Shown piece after piece: positions 51,431-60,084 of a DNA stretch of 64,000 nucleotides; the first letter of the stretch is position 1; each line of letters opens with the position of its first letter. Both the position numbers and the translations under genes were made by a program. The DNA comes from Candidatus Contendibacter sp. Its GTDB lineage: Bacteria; Pseudomonadota; Gammaproteobacteria; Competibacterales; Competibacteraceae. Location: contig JARSSO010000055.1 of NCBI GenBank assembly GCA_029624765.1, positions 23,077 through 87,076 of the forward strand, in the 5' to 3' direction. The notes under the pieces were generated by a model that was not told the origin of the DNA, searched no databases, and was given only the letters and a program-made list of their open reading frames with translations.

Positions 51431-52259
51431 CTTGGCCGCCGACGAAGACCGGCGGTGCGACCGCCCGGCAGAGCAAGGACAGGTCTTGCTCGATCACCGC
51501 CGGGGCAATGGCCGCCGATCCCGCCAGCACGATGGCGTGGATCGCGGTCTGCTCGACCACCGGCGGCAGTTCCGACAGCGGGATGTCGGATCCCAGTAAC
51601 ACGACCCCGTAATCCCGGTCCAGCGCCACCAGAGCGAACAGCAACAGACCAACTTCGTGATGCTCGCCGGGCAGGCAGGCCGCCAGCAGCCGCGGTCCCC
51701 GCCGGTCACGGTTCAAATGGTGAAAGCGGGCGCCCAATTCGTTGCGCAGGAACATGCTGAAGAAATGCTCCTCGGCGATGCTGCCCAGACCCTGGGTCCA
51801 GCGCTCCCCCAACTCCCGCAGCAGCGGCACGATCAGCCGGTTGGTGACGATGTCCACCGGATAGAGCGAGAGCACTTCGTTGTAGATATCGCTCAACTCC
51901 CGGTCGTCGAAAGCGGCGATGGTCCGCAACAGCCGCTCCTGATAATTGCGCCAGGGACTGAAGTCGGGAGCAAGGGTCGGCGCTGGTTCGGGCCGCTCCT
52001 GGTCGGCGTCCAACACCCGTCGTACCTGACCGATCGACATGCCGTTGTCCAGCAACGCCACCACCTGATGAATCAGGTCGACGTCGGCCATGGTGTACAG
52101 CCGATGCCCCTTGGGGGTACGCACCGGCTTGATCAGATCGTAGCGGCGTTCCCAGGCGCGCAGCGTCACCGAGTTGACGCCGGTCAGGCTGGATACCGTG
52201 CGGATGGGGACCAGGCCGTCGCCGGGCAGACCATGGCGGTTGCGGTTTGCCTTCATCAT
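51324..52259 (-). CDS. MerR-family regulator with B12-binding domain (CarH/LitR-like)
   Basis: A 311-residue protein. The MerR winged helix (VPIRTVSSLTGVNSVTLRAW, then RYDLIKPVRTPKGHRLYTM) is followed by a helical bundle and a Rossmann-like cobalamin domain. The bundle carries W154 then nine residues then E164-H165, the Wx9EH signature of adenosylcobalamin photoreceptors. The cobalamin motif ExHxxG reads E199-H-H201-E-V-G204. Known CarH/LitR proteins bind DNA in the dark with adenosylcobalamin and release it in light. Start ATG 52259 (or 52256). Two TnTACA half-sites 11 bp apart lie ~90 bp upstream. The target may be itself or the downstream divergent gene. Confidence 0.9.
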   Translation of the reverse strand: MMKANRNRHGLPGDGLVPIRTVSSLTGVNSVTLRAWERRYDLIKPVRTPKGHRLYTMADVDLIHQVVALLDNGMSIGQVRRVLDADQERPEPAPTLAPDFSPWRNYQERLLRTIAAFDDRELSDIYNEVLSLYPVDIVTNRLIVPLLRELGERWTQGLGSIAEEHFFSMFLRNELGARFHHLNRDRRGPRLLAACLPGEHHEVGLLLFALVALDRDYGVVLLGSDIPLSELPPVVEQTAIHAIVLAGSAAIAPAVIEQDLSLLCRAVAPPVFVGGQVTHHHAEAIEAAGAVSLGDDLNGALRGIGATLARR

Positions 52260-52609
52260 GTCGGAACTCTCCCACCTTTTGGAGACGGTCAATTATTGGA
52301 CAAACCAGTTAGATAATAGTTGGGAATTTACTATTCAACGGCAATATTTATACATGATTTGTACAAAAGCGCAAGCTCCGAACGAGTATTCCAACCCACG
52401 CCCCGCATGGCCAAGCCCCCCGCCGGCTGGAGACCGCCACTGGTGGTGATTCCGGTCGGTCTTGCCCAAGCCGGGCCGCCGTTGGTGGTGTCGGCCGGAA
52501 GACCGACGCTGCTACTCCTGCTATGCTTGTAATCATCCCCGATTCGCCAGCGCTTCGCCGAATCCATGGCGACGCGGATCGTCCCGCCCAAGCCCGAGGA
52601 AGTGTTTCG
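52260..52609. other. 350-bp divergent region upstream of the CarH-like regulator
   Basis: No convincing gene. The part near the MerR gene is AT-rich and contains the candidate operator at 52349-52365 and an AATAGT(N9)ACTATT inverted repeat at ~52315-52335. The half near 52373-52600 is GC-rich and reads as open peptide-like frames on the minus strand (ARPTGITTSGG) that I consider spurious. Confidence 0.45.
52349..52365. promoter_or_regulatory. Candidate CarH/LitR-type operator (TATACA / TGTACA, 11 bp apart)
   Basis: TATACA (52349-52354) and TGTACA (52360-52365) are direct repeats with an 11-bp period, one helical turn. Known CarH operators are built from such ~11-bp direct repeats with a TnTACA core. 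TTTGTACAAA (52358-52367) is also a perfect palindrome. On the minus strand TTGTAC and TATAAAT overlie a possible promoter for the regulator itself, suggesting autoregulation. Confidence 0.5.
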
Positions 52610-52930
52610 ATGAAAGTGAATGTCAGCGTTGAGGCCACCGCCCAGGAAATGCGCGAGTTTTTGGGCCTGCCGAACGTACAACCCTTGCACGACGACGTAA
52701 TGCAAGCTATCCGAGACAACGTGCAACGTGGTGTGATCAATTTCGATGCTCTGGGCCTGATGAAGCCGCTGCTGCCCACCCAGTTCAGTTCGATGGAAAT
52801 GGTGCAGAAATTCTGGGAAGCGGTCGCCAAGGCCAGCGGCGGCGTGGCCAAGGACGCGGCTGACAAGAAACCGGAAAACCTGCCGGAGCCGCGCGATGGC
52901 GGCGCGGCGCGCAATAACGCGGAAAAATAA
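52610..52930 (+). CDS. DUF6489-like small protein
   Basis: A 106-residue protein, MKVNVSVEATAQEMREFLGLPNVQPLHDDV, with a C-terminal EFSSMEMVQKFWEAV-like helix (QFSSMEMVQKFWEAVAKASG) and a polar disordered tail. The N-terminal segment matches a small family found in PHA-forming and other proteobacteria (DUF6489); function unknown. ATG 52610 follows CGAGGAAG. It could be the divergent partner of the light-responsive regulator. Confidence 0.72.
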   Translation: MKVNVSVEATAQEMREFLGLPNVQPLHDDVMQAIRDNVQRGVINFDALGLMKPLLPTQFSSMEMVQKFWEAVAKASGGVAKDAADKKPENLPEPRDGGAARNNAEK

Positions 52931-52979
52931 TCATAATACCCGCCTGAACGAGAGCGCTTGGCGACCGAGGAATGTGGAT

Positions 52980-53354
52980 ATGGCCAACAAGATTCTGGTG
53001 GTGGACGACGAGCCGAACATCGTCCTGTCCTTGGAATTTCTGATGAAACAGGCGGGTTTTCAAGTGCGCACCGCTTCCGATGGCGAGGTGGCGTTGACCG
53101 CCATCGCGGCGGAACGGCCCGATCTGATGCTGCTTGATGTGATGATGCCGCGCAAGAACGGTTACGAGGTTTGCCAGGCGGTCCGCGCCAACCCGGACTG
53201 GAAAGACATCCGCATCATCATGCTCACCGCCAAGGGCCGCGAGGTCGAGCGGGAAAAGGGCCTGGCACTGGGCGCCGACGACTACATCACCAAACCGTTC
53301 TCGACCCAGGAAGTGGTGGAGCGGGTTCGCGAACTGCTGGCGGAAGCGGGCTGA
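52980..53354 (+). CDS. CheY-like single-domain response regulator
   Basis: A 124-residue receiver domain with no output domain. The acidic pocket is DDEP near the N-terminus, the phospho-acceptor is Asp53 (LLDVMMPRKNGYE), the switch threonine is in IIMLTAKGRE and the conserved lysine in DYITKPFS. ATG 52980 is preferred over the in-frame ATG 52896 because the receiver starts there. It is six bases from the next gene, a sensor-like protein with an exonuclease domain, and the histidine kinase further downstream (55841) is the probable phosphate donor. Confidence 0.93.
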   Translation: MANKILVVDDEPNIVLSLEFLMKQAGFQVRTASDGEVALTAIAAERPDLMLLDVMMPRKNGYEVCQAVRANPDWKDIRIIMLTAKGREVEREKGLALGADDYITKPFSTQEVVERVRELLAEAG

Positions 53355-53360
53355 TCCGCC

Positions 53361-55460
53361 ATGGGCTATCGGACCAGGCTCTGGTTGCTGTGGCTGGTTC
53401 CGGGCAGCCTGGCGCTCGCCGCCCTGCTCGGGATCGGCTGGCAGGTGTTCCTGGTCGTTCCCGACCCGGACCTGCGCGACCAGACCATCCTTTGGCTGGT
53501 GCTGGCGACGTTCTTCATCGTCGGCGGGATCACCGTGGCCTGGGCGATGCTGGACTGGAATTGCTTCATCCCGCTTGGGGCGTTGGCCCGCGGCGCGCGC
53601 ATCATCGCCCGCAGCAATCCCGGCTACGTACTGGAGTTGCCCAGGCGGCACTGGTTGGGCGAATTTCCGGCCATGCTGCTGGAACTGGGCGAGGCTCTGC
53701 ACAAGGCCCGTCGCGAGGCGACCGCCGCCACCGCCATCGGCACCCAGGAAATCGAGGAGCAGAAGGCCCGGCTGGAAGCTGTCTTGCGAGAGTTGTCCGA
53801 GGGCGTGCTGGTTTGCGACCGGGACGCTCGCATCCTGCTTTACAATCCGGCGGCGCTCAAGCTGTTGCCCAACCGGGCCGCCCTGGGATTGGGCCGCTCG
53901 CTGTACGAACTGTGGACCCGCGCGCCCATCGAGAGCACGCTGCAATTGCTGGGCTACCGTCAAAAGAACCCGGATGGCGGCCAGCCGGACGGGGATGCCG
54001 AATTCGTCTGCGCGACCGTGGAAGACGAAACCATGTTCCACTGCCGGATGAGTCTGCTGCCCGGCGCCGGCGAGCGGGGGGCCGCTTTCGTCATCGCCTT
54101 TCGCGATGTCACGCAACAGATGGAACGCTCCCTGATCAAGACACGCACCGAGGATCTGCGCCGGCCACTGGCCAATCTGCGGGCGGCGGCGGAAACCGTC
54201 ATGACCTTCGCCGACATGGATCGGGCGCAGCGCGAGGCCTTTCAGCGGGTGGTGGTCGAGGAAAGCGAGCGACTGAGCCAGCGCTTGCAGGAACTCACTC
54301 TCGATCTGCGCAACCTGTACGCCAGCCGCTGGCCGATGAACGATGTCTATTCCACCGATCTGCTGGGCAGTCTCATCCATCACCTGCAAGGCCGCGCCGG
54401 TCCGCGGGTCAGCATGGCGGGCATGCCGCTTTGGCTGAACGTGGACAATCATTCGATCCGGTTACTGCTTGAGTATCTGCTCGATCAGCTTCGCGCCGAG
54501 GGAGTCGGCGATACTTTCGAGATCGAATGCCTGTTGGGCAATCGCCGGGTCTATCTGGACATCATCTGGCCCGGTCGGCCGCTGCCTGCCCACCAGTTGG
54601 AAGGCTGGTTGAGCGAACACGTGCAGGACCTGGTGGGGGCGACCACGGTGGGCGAGGTGCTGCGCCGACACAACAGCGATTTGTGGAGCCAGTCGCATCG
54701 GCGGCGCGGCTATTCGCTGTTGCGCCTGCCCCTGCCGGCGTCCGCGCGGCAGTGGCGGAAACCCGCCGAGGCGTCGCCGGCGCGGCCGGAATTTTACGAT
54801 TTCTCCCTGGGCGAACGGGGGCGCGAGGAATGGGGCGATCTGGTCAACTATCCGCTGAGCGCCCTCGCCTACGTGGTGTTCGATACGGAGACCACCGGTT
54901 TGGCGCCCTCCAAGGGCGACGAGATCATCCAGATCGCCGGGGTGCGCATCGTCAATCGCCGGTTGCTGGCGGGCGAGAACTTCGATCAGTTGGTCAATCC
55001 CGGCCGGCCGATTCCCAAGGCCTCGATCCGCTTTCACGGTATTACCGACGACATGGTTCGGGACAAGGCCGGCCTTGAGGTGGTGCTGCCGCGGTTTCGG
55101 GCCTTCGTCGGCGACGACCGTACCGTGCTGGTCGCCCACAACGCCGCCTTCGACATGAAGTTCCTGCGGCTCAAGGAGCAAAAGCTTGGGGTGCGGTTCG
55201 GCAATCCGGTCCTGGACACCCTCCTGCTGTCCGGTTATTTGCACGATTACACCGACGATCACAATCTGGACGCCATCGCCGACCGGCTGGGCGTGGACGT
55301 GCAGGATCGCCATACCGCCCTGGGGGATTCGCTGGTGACCGCGCGAGTATTTCTCAAGCTGCTGGATTTGCTGGAGGCGCAGGGGATCGAGACCCTCGGC
55401 CAGGCGCTGGAAGCGTCCGACAAGATGGTCGAGATTCGCAAGACCATGTCGCAGTTCTAA
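53361..55460 (+). CDS. Sensor-like membrane protein fused to DnaQ-type 3'-5' exonuclease
   Basis: A 699-residue protein. Two N-terminal helices (~5-30 and ~43-65) are followed by a HAMP-like segment, a PAS domain (LEAVLRELSEGVLVCDRDARILLYNPAAL), and a dimerisation-helix-like part in which the H-box reads RTEDLRRPLANL, so the phospho-acceptor histidine is missing. No clear ATPase boxes are visible. The C-terminal ~190 residues (from about 505) are a DEDDh exonuclease: VFDTETTGLAP, VAHNAAFDMKFL and HTALGDSLVTA. It resembles the DnaQ-like proteins that sit next to solute-symporter kinases in other gammaproteobacteria. The nucleic-acid substrate is unknown. Confidence 0.85.
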   Translation: MGYRTRLWLLWLVPGSLALAALLGIGWQVFLVVPDPDLRDQTILWLVLATFFIVGGITVAWAMLDWNCFIPLGALARGARIIARSNPGYVLELPRRHWLGEFPAMLLELGEALHKARREATAATAIGTQEIEEQKARLEAVLRELSEGVLVCDRDARILLYNPAALKLLPNRAALGLGRSLYELWTRAPIESTLQLLGYRQKNPDGGQPDGDAEFVCATVEDETMFHCRMSLLPGAGERGAAFVIAFRDVTQQMERSLIKTRTEDLRRPLANLRAAAETVMTFADMDRAQREAFQRVVVEESERLSQRLQELTLDLRNLYASRWPMNDVYSTDLLGSLIHHLQGRAGPRVSMAGMPLWLNVDNHSIRLLLEYLLDQLRAEGVGDTFEIECLLGNRRVYLDIIWPGRPLPAHQLEGWLSEHVQDLVGATTVGEVLRRHNSDLWSQSHRRRGYSLLRLPLPASARQWRKPAEASPARPEFYDFSLGERGREEWGDLVNYPLSALAYVVFDTETTGLAPSKGDEIIQIAGVRIVNRRLLAGENFDQLVNPGRPIPKASIRFHGITDDMVRDKAGLEVVLPRFRAFVGDDRTVLVAHNAAFDMKFLRLKEQKLGVRFGNPVLDTLLLSGYLHDYTDDHNLDAIADRLGVDVQDRHTALGDSLVTARVFLKLLDLLEAQGIETLGQALEASDKMVEIRKTMSQF

Positions 55461-55543
55461 AAGGCGAGAAATTACGAAGGACCGATCAAGGCGCGATCCT
55501 CCAACCCCTGATTCCTTGACTCCTGACTCCCGATCCCTGCTCG

Positions 55544-55840
55544 ATGCGACAACAATCGAAGGAATACATCGTCATTCTGTTTATCGTTGGGATATTGGCG
55601 CTCAACTATCCGGTGCTGGACCTGTTCGACCGGTCGTGGATGCCGTTTGGAGTGCCCTTGCTCTATCTCTATCTTTATCTGGCGTGGTTGGCTCTCATCG
55701 TCGTGCTGATCGTGGTGGTGGAGCATTCGGAAATCCACCGAACGGAGCAGTCCGTGGTGTTGGGGAACACCTCCCAGCCGGAAGGCACGCCCGCCGAAGG
55801 ACGCCGGGTTCGCGGCGCCAATCCGACGGAGTTGCCCTGA
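55544..55840 (+). CDS. Small two-helix membrane protein (symporter small-subunit-like)
   Basis: A 98-residue protein with two hydrophobic helices (YIVILFIVGILALNYPVL and FGVPLLYLYLYLAWLALIVVLIVVV) and a polar tail. The layout resembles the small accessory subunits of sodium/solute symporters (DUF4212-like) or CbrX. The next gene starts immediately after its stop at 55841, so the two are translated together. Function as a subunit of the symporter-kinase is inference. Confidence 0.68.
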   Translation: MRQQSKEYIVILFIVGILALNYPVLDLFDRSWMPFGVPLLYLYLYLAWLALIVVLIVVVEHSEIHRTEQSVVLGNTSQPEGTPAEGRRVRGANPTELP

Positions 55841-58561
55841 ATGCTGAGCGATGGCGTCATCGTCGCCAGCGCGTTGACCTACATGGGCGTGCTGTTTGGC
55901 ATCGCCTACTACGGCGACCAGCGCGCCGACGCCGGTCGTTCGATCATCGCCAATCCCTACATTTACACCCTGTCGCTGGCGATCTACTGCACCGCCTGGA
56001 CCTTCTATGGCAGCGTCGGCCTGGCGTCGACCAAGGGCGTGGATTTCCTGCCGGTCTACCTGGGTCCAACCCTGATGGCGGTGCTGTTCTGGTTCGTGCT
56101 GCGGCGGATCGTGCGCATCACCAAGGTCCATCGCATCACCTCCATCGCCGACTTCGTCGCCTCTCGCTACGGCAAGAGCAGTCTGCTGGCCGGCATGGTG
56201 ACCGCGATCGTCGTGCTGGGCATCCTGCCGTACATCTCCATCCAGTTGAAGGCCATCGCCACCAGTTTCGGCTTGTTGCGTCAGTATCCGGCGGTGACGA
56301 TGCCCACTTCCTCGGTCCACGAGCCGTTCTGGACCGACACCACCTTCTTCGTGGCGCTGGTGCTGATTGCCTTCGCCATCCTGTTCGGCACCCGCCATAT
56401 CGACATCACCGAGCGCCACGAAGGCATGGTGGCGGCGGTGGCGTTCGAATCGCTGTTCAAGCTGGTGGCTTTCGTGCTGGTCGGCGTGGTGGTGACCTTC
56501 GTGATGTTCGGCGGTCCCAGCGATCTGTTCCAGCAAGCGGCGGCGCGACCGGAACTGGCGGCGTTGATGCGGTTCGGCGTGGTGCCAGGCGGTTACGGTG
56601 GCTGGTTGTCGCTCATGTTCCTGGCGATGATGGCGTTCCTGTTCCTGCCCCGGCAGTTCCAGGTGCTGGTGGTCGAGAATGTCGACGAGACCCATATCCG
56701 CAAGGCGATCTGGCTGTTTCCGCTCTATCTGTTCGTCATCAACCTGTTCGTCTTGCCCATCGCCCTGGGCGGACGGCTGACTTTCGCCAACGGTAACGTG
56801 GACGCCGATACCTTCGTGCTGGCCTTGCCGATGGCCGAAGGGATGCCGATCCTGGCTCTGCTGGCGTTCCTGGGCGGGCTGTCGGCGGCCACCAGCATGA
56901 TCATGTTCGAGACCCTGACCCTCTCCACCATGGTGTGCAACGACGTGGTGATGCCGATCCTGCTGCGCGCCAACCCGCGCTGGCTGGCCGACCGTTCCGA
57001 CCTCTCTGGCCTGCTGCTCGGCGTCCGCCGCGTCGGCATCGCGGCGCTGATCCTGCTGGGCTACCTGTATTTCCGGTTCATCGGCGAATCCTACGCCCTG
57101 GTGGCCAGCGGTCTGATTTCCTTTGCCGCCGCCGCTCAGTTCGCGCCGCCGATCCTGATCGGCCTGTACTGGAAACGGGCCAACCGGCGGGGCGCGCTCA
57201 TCGGCCTGAGCGGCGGTTTCCTGATCTGGGCCTATACCCTGCTGTTGCCGGCCATGGCTCGCTCCGGCTGGATCGGCGCGGACTTCGTCGATCGCGGGTT
57301 GTTCGAGCTGGAGCTGCTCAAACCCTACGCCTTGTTCGGCTTGCAAACCCTGGACCCCTACATGCACTCCGTGTTTTGGAGCATGCTGGTCAACGTCGGC
57401 GGTCTAGTGTTCGGGTCGGTGTTGAGCCGGCCGAACGCCATCGAACAGGTGCAAGGCAGTCAGTTCGTCAACGTGTTCGAACGCGAGCGCCACGACGGCG
57501 ATGCGTTGTTGTGGCGGGGCGTGGTCGACACCGTCCAGCTCCACGACCTGTTGGCGCGTTTCATCGGTCCGCAACGCGCCAGCGAAGCCTTCGACCGCTA
57601 CCTCGACAGCAAGGGCGACTATCCCCCGCAAGCCGACCCCCAGCTGATCCATTACACCGAGCGGTTGTTGGCGGGGGCGATTGGCGCGGCCTCGGCCCGG
57701 GTGATGATCTCCTCGATCGTGATGGGCGAGGTGCTCAGTATCGAGGAGGTGATGACCATCCTCGACGAAAGCACCCAGGTGATCGAGTACAGCCGTCGGC
57801 TGGAGCAGCAGTCCCGCAAGCTGGAAGCCGCCTCGGCCGAACTGCGGGAGGCCAACAACCGGCTGCGGGAACTGGATCGGCTCAAGGACGAGTTCATCTC
57901 GACCGTCACCCACGAATTGCGCACACCGTTGACTTCGATTCGCGCCTTTTCGGAAATTTTGCTGGCCAATCCCGACATGGAGGTTGAGCAGCGCGGCAAA
58001 TTTCTCGGCATCATCGTCAAGGAAAGCGAGCGGTTGACCCGGTTGATCAATCAGGTCCTGGACATGGCCAAGATCGATTCGGGCCGGATCGACTGGCGCA
58101 CCGAACGGATCGATCTACGGACGCTGATTCAGGACGCCATCAATTCCACCAGCCAGTTGTTCCGCGACAAGGCGGCGACCTTGCGCGAGGAACTGGGCGA
58201 CCAGCCGGTGACCATCGTCGGCGATCACGACCGGCTGACCCAGGTGATCATCAATTTGTTGTCGAACGCCGTGAAGTTCTGCCCGGAGCAGGCTGGCGAA
58301 GTGATCATTCGACTGGAGCCGGCGGCGGACTGCTGGCGGATCGAGGTTCGTGATAACGGCCCTGGTATCGCCCAGGATCAACACAAGCTGATCTTCGAGA
58401 AATTTCATCAGGTCAGCAATAGCCTCGCTGGCAAGCCAAAGGGCACCGGGTTGGGGCTGCCGATCAGCCAGAAGATCGTCGAGCATCACAATGGACGCAT
58501 TTGGGTGGAGAGCGAGACCGGTCAAGGCGCCGCCTTCATCGTGGAATTGCCCATGCAATAG
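55841..58561 (+). CDS. Sodium/solute symporter-domain sensor histidine kinase (CrbS/CbrA-like)
   Basis: A 906-residue protein. The first ~520 residues form a 12-13-helix SSS (SLC5) transporter domain (ALTYMGVLFGIAYYGDQRA...). A PAS-like/linker region and coiled coil (LEQQSRKLEAASAELREANNRLREL) lead to an HK domain: VTHELRTPLTSIRAFSEI (phospho-His ~691), N-box NLLSNAVKF, DNGPGIAQD and GTGLGLPISQKI. This matches the CbrA / CrbS / MxtR class that senses carbon and nitrogen status or acetate. The regulator gene of those pairs (CbrB or CrbR) is absent; the CheY-like protein at 52980 is the nearest receiver. ATG 55841. Confidence 0.9.
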   Translation: MLSDGVIVASALTYMGVLFGIAYYGDQRADAGRSIIANPYIYTLSLAIYCTAWTFYGSVGLASTKGVDFLPVYLGPTLMAVLFWFVLRRIVRITKVHRITSIADFVASRYGKSSLLAGMVTAIVVLGILPYISIQLKAIATSFGLLRQYPAVTMPTSSVHEPFWTDTTFFVALVLIAFAILFGTRHIDITERHEGMVAAVAFESLFKLVAFVLVGVVVTFVMFGGPSDLFQQAAARPELAALMRFGVVPGGYGGWLSLMFLAMMAFLFLPRQFQVLVVENVDETHIRKAIWLFPLYLFVINLFVLPIALGGRLTFANGNVDADTFVLALPMAEGMPILALLAFLGGLSAATSMIMFETLTLSTMVCNDVVMPILLRANPRWLADRSDLSGLLLGVRRVGIAALILLGYLYFRFIGESYALVASGLISFAAAAQFAPPILIGLYWKRANRRGALIGLSGGFLIWAYTLLLPAMARSGWIGADFVDRGLFELELLKPYALFGLQTLDPYMHSVFWSMLVNVGGLVFGSVLSRPNAIEQVQGSQFVNVFERERHDGDALLWRGVVDTVQLHDLLARFIGPQRASEAFDRYLDSKGDYPPQADPQLIHYTERLLAGAIGAASARVMISSIVMGEVLSIEEVMTILDESTQVIEYSRRLEQQSRKLEAASAELREANNRLRELDRLKDEFISTVTHELRTPLTSIRAFSEILLANPDMEVEQRGKFLGIIVKESERLTRLINQVLDMAKIDSGRIDWRTERIDLRTLIQDAINSTSQLFRDKAATLREELGDQPVTIVGDHDRLTQVIINLLSNAVKFCPEQAGEVIIRLEPAADCWRIEVRDNGPGIAQDQHKLIFEKFHQVSNSLAGKPKGTGLGLPISQKIVEHHNGRIWVESETGQGAAFIVELPMQ

Positions 58562-58627
58562 CGGGCGGAGGGCGGGGTTTCCCTGGAGCCGGCTTCCTGG
58601 GAACTGACTTCGTGGAGCCTGGCGCCT

Positions 58628-58987
58628 CTAACAGGCGTTCGGCGCTCCCGCGTCGTCCTCGCGGCCAACTGGGCGAGCGGGCTCGCCGGCCAAGTTGCGC
58701 GGCCGCTCCGCAAACGGGGGAATCTCGCGCTGAAGGCTGCTCTGGCCATGGGCGCGGTCGCCCAGACACAGCAGCTTGGCCCCCAGCCGGTAGCGGCCAT
58801 TGACGCCGCGCTCGACCAGGCCGTGCTCGATCAGCGACGCCAGAATGCGGAATGCGGTCGAAGGATGCAGACCAGCGGCGCTGGCCAGGGTTTTGAGGCT
58901 GACGGGCTCGTCATGCGCGGCGATGGCGTCCAGTAGTCGGGACAGCCGGGCGATCACTTGAATCGAGGAAGTCGCTTTGGCGGTCAT
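58628..58987 (-). pseudogene. IclR-family regulator, truncated to DNA-binding domain
   Basis: A 119-residue open frame. The first ~85 residues are a normal IclR winged helix (SIQVIARLSRLLDAIAAHDEPVSLKTLASAAGLHPSTAFRILASLIEHGLVER, then RYRLGAKLLCLG). The family has a further ~170-residue effector domain starting near RYRLGxxL, which is absent; the last ~30 residues look unrelated. Family members are ~250 residues. ATG 58987 is used. I see a C-terminal truncation and probable loss of ligand response; a functional short repressor cannot be excluded. Confidence 0.7.
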
Positions 58988-59104
58988 TCTATATCCTAAC
59001 GCGCGGTAACCCATTCATGCTTCGTGAAATTGGAGCGACTATATTGCATTGCACCATAAAATGCCACTGTTTTGATGAGGAATGGAGGATCAAGGTTCCC
59101 CGCC

Positions 59105-59899
59105 ATGAAGCCCTATCTTGATCTGTTGCGGCGAGTGCTGGCCGAGGGGGTTGGCAAGGAGGACCGAACCGGGGTGGGGACGTGGAGCGTGTTCGGCGCG
59201 CAATTGCGCTTCGATCTACGACGCGGCTTTCCGCTAGTGACGACCAAGAAGCTGCACCTGGGCTCGATCGTTCACGAGTTGCTGTGGTTTCTGCGCGGCG
59301 ACACCAACCTTCGTTACCTGCGCGAGCATGGAGTCACGATCTGGGACGAGTGGGCCGATGGCAACGGCGACCTGGGTCCGATTTACGGCAAGCAGTGGCG
59401 TGACTGGGAGGCGGCGGACGGACGTCGCATCGACCAGATGGCCCGCGCTCTTGAACTGTTGCGGCGTGATCCCGATTCGCGGCGGATCCTGGTGTCGGCG
59501 TGGAATGTCGGCGATCTGGAACGGATGCGGTTGTTGCCCTGCCATGTGCTGTTCCAGTTCTACGTTGCCGCTGGCGAATTGTCCTGCCAGATTTACCAGC
59601 GCAGCGCCGACCTGTTTCTCGGCGTGCCGTTCAACATCGCCAGCTATGCGTTGCTGACGCACCTGGTCGCCCAACAGACCGACCTGCGGGTCGGCGAATT
59701 GATCTGGACCGGCGGGGACTGTCATCTGTATCGTAATCATCTGGAGCAGGCCCGCTTGCAACTGAGCCGCGAACCCTATCCGGCGCCGCGCCTGGCGATC
59801 CACCGTCGGCCAGCCGCGCTCGCGGAGTACCGCTACGAGGATTTTGAAATCGTCGACTATCGGGCTCACCCGGCCATCCGGGCGCCGGTGGCGGTATGA
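59105..59899 (+). CDS. thyA: Thymidylate synthase
   Basis: A 264-residue ThyA, which methylates dUMP to dTMP with methylenetetrahydrofolate. The catalytic cysteine lies in RMRLLPCHVLFQFYV, the folate and phosphate segments are KEDRTGVGTWSVFG and RSADLFLGVPFNIASYALLTH, and the C-terminus ends ...HPAIRAPVAV. Length equals E. coli ThyA. ATG 59105 is used; the frame opens 11 codons earlier. folA does not follow; the next gene is unrelated. Confidence 0.97.
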   Translation: MKPYLDLLRRVLAEGVGKEDRTGVGTWSVFGAQLRFDLRRGFPLVTTKKLHLGSIVHELLWFLRGDTNLRYLREHGVTIWDEWADGNGDLGPIYGKQWRDWEAADGRRIDQMARALELLRRDPDSRRILVSAWNVGDLERMRLLPCHVLFQFYVAAGELSCQIYQRSADLFLGVPFNIASYALLTHLVAQQTDLRVGELIWTGGDCHLYRNHLEQARLQLSREPYPAPRLAIHRRPAALAEYRYEDFEIVDYRAHPAIRAPVAV

Positions 59900-60084
59900 C
59901 TCCGGTCCGCGTCGTCGTCCAGCGACGGCCGACCGGCCCTTCGGTTGCGGGAAGCCCTTGCTTGCAATCCAAGGTTCGCATATCAGTGTTATAACCAATG
60001 GAGAGCCAAGGACGAATTGGCTTGACGATCATCGCAAATTATGTTGCGATGCAATAAGTGAACACGATCAAGGTGAAATGAGTC

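Noticed and set aside
52373..52600. Minus-strand frames between the CarH-like and DUF6489-like genes
   Set aside because: No ribosome site or family similarity; composition fits a GC-rich shadow.
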